From Euonymus europaeus (lineage: Eukaryota; Streptophyta; Magnoliopsida; Celastrales; Celastraceae), in NCBI GenBank assembly GCA_963580455.1, contig OY756970.1, forward strand, positions 8,990,001 through 9,054,000: DNA of 64,000 nucleotides, read 5' to 3'. The position numbers were made by a program, and so were the translations under genes. Below are positions 37,572 to 48,613 of the stretch, in pieces; position 1 is the first letter of the stretch; each line of letters opens with the position of its first letter. The notes beneath the pieces are model-generated. The model did no database searches. It was not told the DNA's origin and was given only the letters and a program-made list of their open reading frames with translations.

Positions 37572-39329
37572 GGTGTATACTCTTTATTGTTCTTCTATTT
37601 CAAATTTTACGATTATAAGCTTCCTAGATTATTTCAATGCCAAAACTCCAACTTTCTACGACAAATGGATAAAACCGTTTAAAGCTCCTCCATAGAGTGA
37701 GTTGAGCAACTTCGGACTATCAAAGTTGGTCGGTGTAAACTTTTTATTGTTGTTCTATGTCAAATTTTATGTTTATAAGCTTCCTAGATTATTTCGATGC
37801 CAAAACCTCAAATATCAATGACAAATGGACAAAACCGTTAAAATCTACTTCATAGTTAGAGTTGAGCAATTCCGGACCATCAAAGTTGCTCGGTGTACAC
37901 TTTTTATTGTTCTTCTATGTCAAATTTCACGAGCATAAGCATCTAGATTTTTTCGATGCCAAAACCCCAACTTTCTATGACAAATGGACAAAACCGTTTA
38001 AAGCTCCTCTATAGAGTGAGTTGAGCAACTACGGACTATCAAAGTTGTTCGGTGTACACTTTTTATTGTTCTTCTATGTCAAATTTTACGAGTATAAGCT
38101 TCCTAGATTATTTGGATGCCAAAACCCCAACTTTCTTATGAAAATGGACAAAACCTTTATAGCTCCTCCATAGAGTGAGTTGAGCAACTTCGGACTATCA
38201 AAGTTGCTCAGTGTACACTTTTTATTGTTCTTCTATTTCAAATTTTACAAGTTAAGCTTCCTAGATTATTTCGATGCCAAAACCCCAACTATCAATGACA
38301 AATGGACAAAACCGTTAAAAGCTACTTCATAGTGAGACTTGAGCAATTCCGGACCATCAAAGTTGCTCGGTGTACACCTTTTATTGTTCTTCTATGTCAA
38401 ATTTCACGAGCATAAGCTTCCTAGATTATTTCGATGCCAAAACCCCAACTTTCTATTACAAATGGACAAAACTGTTTAAAGCTCCTCTATAGAGTGAGTT
38501 GAGCAACTACGGACTATCAAAGTTGCTCGGTGTACACTTTTTTATTGTTCTTCTATTTCAAATTTTACGAGTATAAGCTTCCTAGATTATTTCGATGCCA
38601 AAACCCCAACTTTCTATGAAAAATGGACAAAACCATTTAAAGTTCCTCCATAGTGTGAGTTGAGCAACTGCGGACTATCAAAGTTGCTCGATGTACACTT
38701 TGTATTGTTCTTCTATGTCAAATTTTACGAGTATAAGCTTCCTAGATTATTTCGATGCCAAAACCCCAACTATCAATGAAAAATGGACAAAACCGTTAAA
38801 AGCTACTTCATAGTGAGAGTTGAGCAATTCCGGACCATCAAAGTTGCTCGTTGTACACTTTTTATTGTTCTTCTATGTAAAATTGCATGAGCATAAGCTT
38901 CCTAGATTATTTCGATGCCAAAACCTCAACTTTCTATGACAAATGGACAAAATCGTTTAAAGCTCCTCTATAGAGTCAGTTGAGCAACTACGGACTATCA
39001 AAGTTGCTCGGCGTACACTTTTTATTGTTCTTCTATGTCAAATTTCACGAGCATAAGCTTCCTAGATTATTTCGATGCCAAAACCCCAACTTTCTATGAC
39101 AAATGGACAAAACCGTTTAAAGCTCCTCTATAGAGTGAGTTAAGCAACTACGGACTATCAAAGTTGCTCGGTGTACACTTTTTATTGTTCTTCTATTTCA
39201 AATTTTACGAGGATAAGCTTCCTAGATTATTTCGATGCCAAAACGCCAATTTTCTATGACAAATTAACAAAACCGTTTAAAGCTCCTCCGTAGATTGAGT
39301 TGAGCAACTTCGGACTATTAAAGTTGCTC
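37572..39329 (+). repeat. HOR copy 6: 11-mer J-W-X-Y-Z-T'-K-L-M-U-V (1,758 bp)
   Basis: This central copy contains the W-X-Y-Z-T' block between J and K. The monomer near 39009 starts like N (ggcgtacac) and ends like U (gagttaagc), so O to T are skipped. It links the flanking J-W-X-Y-Z units with the 13-mer. Confidence 0.82.
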
Positions 39330-42300
39330 GGTGTATACTCTTTATTGTTCTTCTATTTCAAATTTTACGATTATAAGCTTCCTAGATTATTTCAATGCCA
39401 AAACTCCAACTTTCTACGACAAATGGATAAAACCGTTTAAAGCTCCTCTATAGAGTGAGTTGAGCAACTACGGACTATCAAAGTTGCTCGGTGTACACTT
39501 TTTTATTGTTCTTCTATTTCAAATTTTACGAGTATAAGCTTCCTAGATTATTTCGATGCCGAAACCCCAACTTTCTATGAAAAATGGACAAAACCATTTA
39601 AAGTTCCTCCATAGTGTGAGTTGAGCAACTGCGGACTATCAAAGTTGCTCGATGTACACTTTGTATTGTTCTTCTATGTCAAATTTTACGAGTATAAGCT
39701 TCCTAGATTATTTCGATGCCAAAACCCCAACTATCAATGAAAAATGGACAAAACCGTTAAAAGCTACTTCATAGTGAGAGTTGAGCAATTCCGGATCATC
39801 AAAGTTGCTCGGTGTACACTTTTTATTGTTCTTCTATGTAAAATTTCATGAGTATAAGCTTCCTAGATTATTTCGATGCCAAAACCTCAACTTTCTATGA
39901 CAAATGGACAAAATCGTTTAAAGCTCCTCTATAGAGTCAGTTGAGCAACTACGGACTATCAAAGTTGCTCGGCGTACACTTTTTATTGTTCTTCTATGTA
40001 AAATTTCACGAGCATAAGCTTCCTAGATTAATTCGATGCCAAAACCCCAACTTTCTATGACAAATGGACAAAACCGTTTAAAGCTCCTCTATAGAGTGAG
40101 TTGAGCAACTACGGACTATCAAAGTTGCTCGGCGTACACTTTTTATTGTTCTTCTATGTCAAATTTCACGAGCATAAGCTTCCTAGATTAATTCGATGCC
40201 AAAACCCCAACTTTCTATGACAAATGGACAAAACCGTTTAAAGCTCCTCTATAGAGTGAGTTGAGCAACTACGGACTATCAAAGTTATTCGGTGTACACT
40301 TTTTATTGTTCTTCTATGTCAAATTTTACGAGTATAAGCTTCCTAGATTATTTGGATGCCAAAACCCTAACTTTCTTATGAAAATGGACAAAACCTTTAT
40401 AGCTCCTCCATAGAGTGAGTTGAGCAACTTCGGACTATCAAAGTTGCTCAGTGTACACTTTTTATTGTTCTTCTATTTCAAATTTTACGAGTTAAGCTTC
40501 CTAGATTATTTCGATGCCAAAACCCCAACTATCAATGACAAATGGACAAAACCGTTAAAAGCTACTTCATAGTGAGACTTGAGCAATTCCGGACCATCAA
40601 AGTTGCTCGGTGTACACCTTTTATTGTTCTTCTATGTCAAATTTCACGAGCATAAGCTTCCTAGATTATTTCGATGCCAAAACCCCAACTTTCTATTACA
40701 AATGGACAAAACTGTTTAAAGCTCCTCTATAGAGTGAGTTGAGCAACTACGAACTATCAAAGTTGCTCGGTGTACACTTTTTTATTGTTCTTCTATTTCA
40801 AATTTTACGAGTATAAGCTTCCTAGATTATTTCGATGCCAAAACCCCAACTTTCTATGAAAAATGGACAAAACCATTTAAAGTTCCTCCATAGTGTGAGT
40901 TGAGCAACTGCGGACTATCAAAGTTGCTCGATGTACACTTTGTATTGTTCTTCTATGTCAAATTTTACGAGTATAAGCTTCCTAGATTATTTCGATGCCA
41001 AAACCCCAACTATCAATGAAAAATGGACAAAACCGTTAAAAGCTACTTCATAGTGAGAGTTGAGCAATTCTGGACCATCAAAGTTGCTCGTTGTACACTT
41101 TTTATTGTTCTTCTATGTAAAATTTCATGAGCATAAGCTTCCTAGATTATTTCGATGCCAAAACCTCAACTTTCTATGACAAATGGACAAAATCGTTTAA
41201 AGCTCCTCTATAGAGTCAGTTGAGCAACTACGGACTATCAAAGTTGCTCGGCGTACACTTTTTATTGTTCTTCTATGTCAAATTTCACGAGCATAAGCTT
41301 CCTAGATTAATTCGATGCCAAAACCCCAACTTTCTATGACAAATGGACAAAACCGTTTAAAGCTCCTCTATAGAGTGAGTTGAGCAACTACGGACTATCA
41401 AAGTTGCTCGGTGTACACTTTTTATTGTTCTTCTATTTCAAATTTTATGAGGATAAGCTTCCTAGATTATTTCGATGCCAAAACACCAACTTTCTATGAC
41501 CAATTAACAAAATCGTTTAAAGCTCCTCCATTGAGTGAGTTGGACAACTTCGGACAATCAAAGTTGCTCGGTGTACACTTTTTATTGTTCTTCTTTGTCA
41601 GATTTTACGAGTATAAGCTTCGTAGATTATTTCGATGCCCAAACCCCAACTATCAATGACAAATGGACAAAACCATTAAAAGCTACTTCATAGTGAGACT
41701 TGAGCAATTCCGGATCATCAATGTTGCTCGGTGTACACTTTTTATTGTTCTTCTATGTCAAATTTCACGAGCATAATCTTCATAGATTATTTCGATGCCA
41801 AAACCCCGACTTTCTATGACAAATGGACAAAACCGTTTAAAGCTCCTATAGAGAGTGAGTTGAGCAACTTCGGACTATCAAAGTTGCTCGGTGTACACTT
41901 TTTATTGTTCTTCTTTGTCAAATTTCACGAGCATAAGCTTCCTAGATTATTTCGATGCCAAAACCCCAACTTTCTATGACAAATGGACAAAACCGTTTAA
42001 AGCTCCTCTATAGAGTGAGTTGAGCAACTACGGACTATCAAAGTTGCTCGGTGTACACTTTTTATTGTTCTTCTATTTCAAATTTTACGAGTATAAGCTT
42101 CCTAGATTATTTCGATGCCAAAACCCCAACTATCAATGAAAAATGGACAAAACCGTTAAAAGCTACTTCATAGTGAAACTTGAGCAATTCCGGACCATCA
42201 AAGTTGCTCGGTGTACACCTTTTATTGTTTTTCTATGTCAAATTTCACGAGCATAAGCTTCATAGATTATTTCGATGCCAAAACCCCAACTTTCTATGAC

Positions 42301-42689
42301 AAATGGACAAAACCGTTTAAAGCTCCTATATAGAGTGAGTTGAGCAACTTCGGACTATCAAAGTTGCTCGGTTTACACTTTTTATTGTTCTTCTATGTCA
42401 AATTTCACGAGCATAAGCTTCCTAGATTATTTCGATGCCAAAACCCCAACTTTCTATGACAAATGGACAAAACCGTTTAAAGCTCCTCTATAGAGTGAGT
42501 TAAGCAACTACGGACTATCAAAGTTGCTCGGTGTACACTTTTTATTGTTCTTCTATTTCAAATTTTACGAGGATAAGCTTCCTAGATTATTTCGATGCCA
42601 AAACACCAATTTTCTATGACAAATTAACAAAACCGTTTAAAGCTCCTCCGTAGATTGAGTTGAGCAACTTCGGACTATTAAAGTTGCTC
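39330..42689 (+). repeat. HOR copy 7: 21-mer (3,360 bp)
   Basis: J-K-L-M-N, a second N, then Y-Z-T' and a complete K-to-V run. The two N monomers are nearly identical neighbours (starts about 39969 and 40129). P carries cttcgtagatt and gatgcccaaacc, states found again only in copy 8. Confidence 0.82.
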
Positions 42690-42849
42690 GGTGTATACTC
42701 TTTATTGTTTTTCTATTTCAAATTTTACGATTATAAGCTTCCTAGATTATTTCAATGCCAAAACTCCAACTTTCTACGACAAATGTATAAAACCGTATAA
42801 AGCTCCTCTATAGAGTGAGTTGAGCAACTACGGACTATCAAAGTTGATC
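42690..42849 (+). repeat. Reference monomer 1, type J (class A)
   Basis: Diagnostic states are gtatactcttta in place of the GTGTACAC palindrome, acgattataag, ttcaatgcc, aaaactcc and ctacgacaaatg. The first palindrome is therefore broken in every J. This copy has the private states gttttt and aaccgtataaag. Confidence 0.9.
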
Positions 42850-43010
42850 GGTGTACACTTTTTTATTGTTCTTCTATTTCAAATTTTACGAGTATAAGCT
42901 TCCTAGATTATTTCGATGCCAAAACCCCAACTTTCTATGAAAAATGGACAAAACCATTTAAAGTTCCTCCATAGTGTGAGTTGAGCAACTGCGGACTATC
43001 AAAGTTGCTC
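42850..43010 (+). repeat. Reference monomer 2, type K (class A, 161 bp)
   Basis: K has a six-T run (cacttttttattg), tatttcaaatttt, gaaaaatgg, accatttaaagttcc, ccatagtgtgag and aactgcggac. The extra T makes it the only 161 bp member and shifts everything downstream by one base per HOR unit. Confidence 0.9.
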
Positions 43011-43170
43011 GATGTACACTTTGTATTGTTCTTCTATGTCAAATTTTACGAGTATAAGCTTCCTAGATTATTTCGATGCCAAAACCCCAACTATCAATGA
43101 AAAATGGACAAAACCGTTAAAAGCTACTTCATAGTGAGAGTTGAGCAATTCCGGACCATCAAAGTTGCTC
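43011..43170 (+). repeat. Reference monomer 3, type L (class B)
   Basis: It starts with gatgtacactttgtatt and carries the class B core: aactatcaatg, ccgttaaaagctac, ttcatagtgagag and gagcaattccgg. The CTCTATAGAG palindrome is absent and the inverted repeat has a mismatch. Confidence 0.9.
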
Positions 43171-43330
43171 GGTGTACACTTTTTATTGTTCTTCTATGTA
43201 AAATTTCATGAGCATAAGCTTCCTAGATTATTTCGATGCCAAAACCTCAACTTTCTATGACAAATGGACAAAATCGATTAAAGTTCCTCTATAGAGTCAG
43301 TTGAGCAACTACGGACTATGAAAGTTGCTC
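43171..43330 (+). repeat. Reference monomer 4, type M (class A)
   Basis: Diagnostic states are tgtaaaatttcatgag, gacaaaatcg and gagtcagttgag. This copy has the private change aatcgattaaagttcc. Confidence 0.88.
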
Positions 43331-43490
43331 GGCGTACACTTTTTATTGTTCTTCTATGTAAAATTTCACGAGCATAAGCTTCCTAGATTAATTCGATGCC
43401 AAAACCCCAACTTTCTATGACAAATGGACAAAACCGTTTAAAGCTCCTCTATAGAGTGAGTTGAGCAACTACGGACTATCAAAGTTGCTC
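43331..43490 (+). repeat. Reference monomer 5, type N (class A)
   Basis: The start reads ggcgtacac instead of ggtgtacac, and gattaattcg replaces gattatttcg. The 3' part is the class A consensus with an intact palindrome cluster. Confidence 0.88.
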
Positions 43491-43650
43491 GGTGTACACT
43501 TTTTATTGTTCTTCTATTTCAAATTTTATGAGGATAAGCTTCCTAGATTTCTTCGATGCCAAAACACCAACTTTCTATGACCAATTAACAAAACCGTTTA
43601 AAGCTCCTCCATTGAGTGAGTTGGGCAACTTCGGACAATCAAAGTTGCTC
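43491..43650 (+). repeat. Reference monomer 6, type O (class A)
   Basis: Diagnostic states are ttttatgaggataag, aacaccaac, gaccaattaac, ccattgagtgag, ttgggcaac and cggacaatc. The changes remove the usual TAG/TGA stops in one frame, so this monomer and the next make a chance 82-codon open frame that recurs with each HOR copy. Confidence 0.9.
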
Positions 43651-43810
43651 GGTGTACACTTTTTATTGTTCTTCTTTGTCAGATTTTACGAGTATAAGCT
43701 TCGTAGATTATTTCGATGCCCAAACCCCAACTATCAATGACAAATGGACAAAACCGTTAAAAGTTACTTCATAGTGAGACTTGAGCAATTCCGGACCATC
43801 AATGTTGCTC
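43651..43810 (+). repeat. Reference monomer 7, type P (class B)
   Basis: It has tttgtcagatttt, aactatcaatgac, gagacttgag and ccatcaatgttgc. The last change weakens the second arm of the inverted repeat. This copy shows cttcgtagatt and gatgcccaaacc, shared with copy 7. Confidence 0.88.
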
Positions 43811-43970
43811 GGTGTACACTTTTTATTGTTCTTCTATGTCAAATTTCACGAGCATAAGCTTCATAGATTATTTCGATGCCAAAACCCCGACTTTCTATGA
43901 CAAATGGACAAAACCGTTTAAAGCTCCTATATAGAGTGAGTTGAGCAACTTCGGACTATTAAAGTTGCTC
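43811..43970 (+). repeat. Reference monomer 8, type Q (class A)
   Basis: Diagnostic states are gcttcatagatt, aaccccgacttt and ctcctatatagag. The last alters the CTCTATAGAG palindrome to a shorter ATAT-centred one. Confidence 0.88.
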
Positions 43971-44130
43971 GGTGTACACTTTTTATTGTTCTTCTTTGTC
44001 AAATTTCACGAGCATAAGCTTCCTAGATTATTTCGATGCCAAAACCCCAACTTTCTATGACAAATGGACAAAACCGTTTAACGCTCCTCTATAGAGTGAG
44101 TTGAGCAACTACGGACTATCAAAGTTGCTC
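43971..44130 (+). repeat. Reference monomer 9, type R (class A)
   Basis: It has tttgtcaaatttcacgag with an otherwise consensus class A body and all three dyads intact. It is the member closest to the overall consensus. Confidence 0.85.
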
Positions 44131-44290
44131 GGTGTACACTTTTTATTGTACTTCTATTTCAAATTTTACGAGTATAAGCTTCCTAGATTATTTCGATGCC
44201 AAAACCCCAACTATCAATGAAAAATGGACAAAACCGTTAAAAGCTACTTCATAGTGAGACTTGAGCAATTCCGGACCATCAAAGTTGCTC
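44131..44290 (+). repeat. Reference monomer 10, type S (class B)
   Basis: The 5' half is tatttcaaatttt with acgagtataag. The 3' half is class B with aactatcaatg, gaaaaatgg, gagacttgag and gagcaattccgg. Confidence 0.87.
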
Positions 44291-44450
44291 GGTGTACACC
44301 TTTTATTGTTTTTCTATGTCAAATTTCACGAGCATAAGCTTCATAGATTATTTCGATGCCAAAACCCCAACTTTCTATGACAAATGGACAAAACCGTTTA
44401 AAGCTCCTATATAGATTGAGTTGAGCAACTTCGGACTATCAAAGTTGCTC
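44291..44450 (+). repeat. Reference monomer 11, type T (class A)
   Basis: Diagnostic states are gtacacctttt, tattgtttttc, gcttcatagatt and ctcctatatag. Apart from the start it resembles Q, so the two may have a common origin. This copy has tagattgag. Confidence 0.87.
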
Positions 44451-44610
44451 GGTTTACACTTTTTATTGTTCTTCTATGTCAAATTTCACGAGCATAAGCT
44501 TCCTAGATTATTTCGATGCCAAAACCCCAACTTTCTATGACAAATGGACAAAACCGTTTAAGGCTCCTCTATAGAGTGAGTTAAGCAACTACAAACTATC
44601 AAAGTTGCTC
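44451..44610 (+). repeat. Reference monomer 12, type U (class A)
   Basis: The start reads ggtttacac, which breaks the GTGTACAC palindrome, and the 3' end has gagttaagcaac, which changes the first arm of the inverted repeat from GAGCAACT to AAGCAACT. Confidence 0.88.
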
Positions 44611-44770
44611 GGTGTACACTTTTTATTGTTCTTCTATTTCAAATTTTACGAGGATAAGCTTCCTAGATTATTTCGATGGCAAAACACCAATTTTCTATGA
44701 CAAATTAACAAAACCGTTTAAAGCTCCTCCGTAGATTGAGTTGAGCAACTTCGGACTATTAAAGTTGCTC
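44611..44770 (+). repeat. Reference monomer 13, type V (class A)
   Basis: Diagnostic states are acgaggataag, aacaccaattttc, caaattaac, ccgtagattgag and cggactattaaag. V directly precedes J in all regular units, so V-J is the most stable neighbour pair in the array. Confidence 0.9.
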
Positions 44771-46851
44771 GGTGTATACTCTTTATTGTTCTTCTATTTC
44801 AAATTTTACGATTATAAGCTTCCTAGATTATTTCAATGCCAAAACTCCAACTTTCTACGACAAATGGATAAAACCGTTTAAAGCTCCTCTATAGAGTGAG
44901 TTGAGCAACTACGGACTATCAAAGTTGCTCGGTGTACACTTTTTTATTGTTCTTCTATTTCAAATTTTACGAGTATAAGCTTCCTAGATTATTTCGATGC
45001 CAAAACCCCAACTTTCTATGAAAAATGGACAAAACCATTTAAAGTTCCTCCATAGTGTGAGTTGAGCAACTGCGGACTATCAAAGTTGCTCGATGTACAC
45101 TTTGTATTGTTCTTCTATGTCAAATTTTACGAGTATAAGCTTCCTAGATTATTTCGATGCCAAAACCCCAACTATCAATGAAAAATGGACAAAACCGTTA
45201 AAAGCTACTTCATAGTGAGAGTTGAGCAATTCCGGACCATCAAAGTTGCTCGGTGTACACTTTTTATTGTTCTTCTATGTAAAATTTCATGAGCATAAGC
45301 TTCCTAGATTATTTCGATGCCAAAACCCCAACTTTCTATGAAAAATGGACAAAATCGTTTAAAGCTCCTCTATAGAGTCAGTTGAGCAACTACGGACTAT
45401 CAAAGTTGCTCGGCGTACACTTTTTATTGTTCTTCTATGTCAAATTTCACGAGCATAAGCTTCCTAGATTAATTCGATGCCAAAACCCCAACTTTCTATG
45501 ACAAATGGACAAAACCGTTTAAAGCTCCTCTATAGAGTGAGTTGAGCAACTACGGACTATCAAAGTTGCTCGGTGTACACTTTTTATTGTTCTTCTATTT
45601 CAAATTTTATGAGGATAAGCTTCCTAGATTATTTCGATGCCAAAACACCAACTTTCTATGACCAATTAACAAAACCATTTAAAGCTCCTCCATTGAGTGA
45701 GTTGGGCAACTTCGGACAATCAAAGTTGCTCGGTGTACACTTTTTATTGTTCTTCTTTGTCAAATTTCACGAGCATAAGCTTCCTAGATTATTTCGATGC
45801 CAAAACCCCAACTTTCTATGACAAATGGACAAAACCGTTTAAAGCTACTTCATAGTGAGACTTGAGCAATTCCGGACCATCAATGTTGCTCGGTGTACAC
45901 TTTTTATTGTTCTTCTATGTCAAATTTCACGAGCATAAGCTTCATAGATTGTTTCGATGCCAAAACCCCGACTTTCTATGACAAATGGACAAAACCGTTT
46001 AAAGCTCCTATATAGAGTGAGTTGAGCAACTTCGGACTATCAAAGTTGCTCGGTGTACACTTTTTATTGTTCTTCTTTGTCAAATTTCACGAGCATAAGC
46101 TTCCTATATTATTTCGGTGCCAAAACCCCAACTTTCTATGACAAATGGACAAAACCGTTTAAAGCTCCTCTATAGAGTGAGTTGAGCAACTACGGACTAT
46201 CAAAGTTGCTCGGTGTACACTTTTTATTGTTCTTCTATTTCAAATTTTACGAGTATAAGCTTCCTAGATTATTTCGATGCCAAAACCCCAACTATCAATG
46301 AAAAATGGACAAAACCGTTAAAAGCTACTTCATAGTGAGACTTGAGCAATTCCGGACCATCAAAGTTGCTCGGTGTACACCTTTTATTGTTTTTCTATGT
46401 CAAATTTCACGAGCATAAGCTTCATAGATTATTTCGATGCCAAAACCCCAACTTTCTATGACAAATGGACAAAACCGTTTAAAGCTCCTATATAGAGTGA
46501 GTTGAGCAACTTCGGACTATCAAAGTTGCTCGGTTTACACTTTTTATTGTTCTTCTATGTCAAATTTCACGAGCATAAGCTTCCTAGATTATTTCGATGC
46601 CAAAACCCCAACTTTCTATGACAAATGGACAAAACCGTTTAAAGCTCCTCTATAGAGTGAGTTAAGCAACTACGGACTATCAAAGTTGCTCGGTGTACAC
46701 TTTTTATTGTTCTTCTATTTCAAATTTTACGAGGATAAGCTTCCTAGATTATTTCGATGCCAAAACACCAATTTTCTATGACAAATTAACAAAACCGTTT
46801 AAAGCTCCTCCGTAGATTGAGTTGAGCAACTTCGGACTATTAAAGTTGCTC
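44771..46851 (+). repeat. HOR copy 9: 13-mer (2,081 bp), P partly replaced
   Basis: Order and length are canonical, but the P position (from 45732) carries R-type sequence through ccgtttaaag and returns to P sequence at ctacttcatag. This looks like a conversion patch of about 120 bases that did not change the length. Confidence 0.9.
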
Positions 46852-47972
46852 GGTGTATACTCTTTATTGTTCTTCTATTTCAAATTTTACGATTATAAGC
46901 TTCCTAGATTATTTCAATGCCAAAACTCCAACTTTCTACGACAAATGGATAAAACCGTTTAAAGCTCCTCTATAGAGTGAGTTGAGCAACTACGGACTAT
47001 CAAAGTTGCTCGGTGTACACTTTTTTATTGTTCTTCTATTTCAAATTTTACGAGTATAAGCTTCCTAGATTATTTCGATGCCAAAACCCCAACTTTCTAT
47101 GAAAAATGGACAAAACCATTTAAAGTTCCTCCATAGTGTGAGTTGAGCAACTGCGGACTATCAAAGTTGCTCGATGTACACTTTGTATTGTTCTTCTATG
47201 TCAAATTTTACGAGTATAAGCTTCCTAGATTATTTCGATGCCAAAACCCCAACTATCAATGAAAAATGGACAAAACCGTTAAAAGCTACTTCATAGTGAG
47301 AGTTGAGCAATTCCGGACCATCAAAGTTGCTCGGTGTACACTTTTTATTGTTCTTCTATGTAAAATTTCATGAGCATAAGCTTCCTAGATTATTTCGATG
47401 CCAAAACCCCAACTTTCTATGAAAAATGGACAAAATCGTTAAAAGCTACTTCATAGTGAGAGTTGAGCAATTCCGGACCATCAAAGTTGCTCGGTGTACA
47501 CTTTTTATTGTTCTTCTATGTCAAATTTCACGAGCATAAGCTTCCTAGATTATTTCGATGCCAAAACCCCAACTTTCTATGAAAAATGGACAAAATCGTT
47601 TAAAGCTCCTCTATAGAGTCAGTTGAGCAACTACGGACTATCAAAGTTGCTCGGCGTACACTTTTTATTGTTCTTCTATGTCAAATTTCACGAGCATAAG
47701 CTTCCTAGATTAATTCGATGCCAAAACCCCAACTTTCTATGACAAATGGACAAAACCGTTTAAAGCTCCTCTATAGAGTGAGTTGAGCAACTACGGACTA
47801 TCAAAGTTGCTCGGTGTACACTTTTTATTGTTCTTCTATTTCAAATTTTATGAGGATAAGCTTCCTAGATTATTTCGATGCCAAAACACCAACTTTCTAT
47901 GACCAATTAACAAAACCATTTAAAGCTCCTCCATTGAGTGAGTTGGGAAACTTCGGACAATCAAAGTTGCTC
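46852..47972 (+). repeat. Truncated HOR copy 10: J-K-L-M-M'-N-O
   Basis: The 13-mer order continues from J at 46852 to O, with one additional M-like monomer near 47330-47650 whose first copy ends as class B (gttaaaagctac, gagcaattccgg). After O the order breaks and an M monomer begins at 47973. Confidence 0.82.
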
Positions 47973-48613
47973 GGTGTACACTTTTTATTGTTCTTCTATG
48001 TAAAATTTCATGAGCATAAGCTTCCTAGATTATTTCGATGCCAAAACCCCAACTTTCTATGACAAATGGACAAAATCGTTTAAAGCTCCTCTATAGAGTC
48101 AGTTCAGCAACTACGGACTATCAAAGTTGCTCGGCGTACACTTTTTATTGTTCTTCTTTGTCAAATTTCACGAGCATAAGCTTCCTAGATTATTTCGATG
48201 CCAAAACCCCAACTTTCTATGACAAATGGACAAAACCGTTTAAAGCTCCTCTATAGAGTGAGTTGAGCAACTACGGAATATATAAGTTGCTCGGTGTACA
48301 CTTTTTTATTGTTCTTCTATTTCAAATTTTACGAGTATAACCTTCCTAGATTATTTCGATGCCAAAACCCCAACTTTCTATGAAAAATGGACAAAACCAT
48401 TTAAAGTTCCTCCATAGTGTGAGTTGAGCAATTGCGGACTATCAAAGTTGCTCGATGTACACTTTGTTTTGTTCTTCTATGTCAAATTTTACGAGTATAA
48501 GCTTCCTAGATTATTTCGATGCCAAAACCCCAACTATCAATGAAAAATGGACAAAACCGTTAAAAGCTACTTCATAGTGAGAGTTGAGCAATTCCGGACC
48601 ATCAAAGTTGCTC
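47973..48613 (+). repeat. 4-monomer unit M-(N/R)-K-L, copy 1 (641 bp)
   Basis: Starts at tgtaaaatttcatgag (M), then a monomer with ggcgtacac and consensus gattatttcg, K with the six-T run, and L (gatgtacactttg). The M end reads gagtcagttcagc, a private state kept in all three copies. Confidence 0.88.

Larger units (their letters stand above)
42690..44770 (+). repeat. HOR copy 8: reference 13-mer (2,081 bp)
   Basis: All thirteen monomers are present in order with starts at 42690, 42850, 43011, 43171, 43331, 43491, 43651, 43811, 43971, 44131, 44291, 44451 and 44611. Each is 160 bp except K, which is 161. It is used here as the reference and its monomers are listed individually. Confidence 0.93.
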
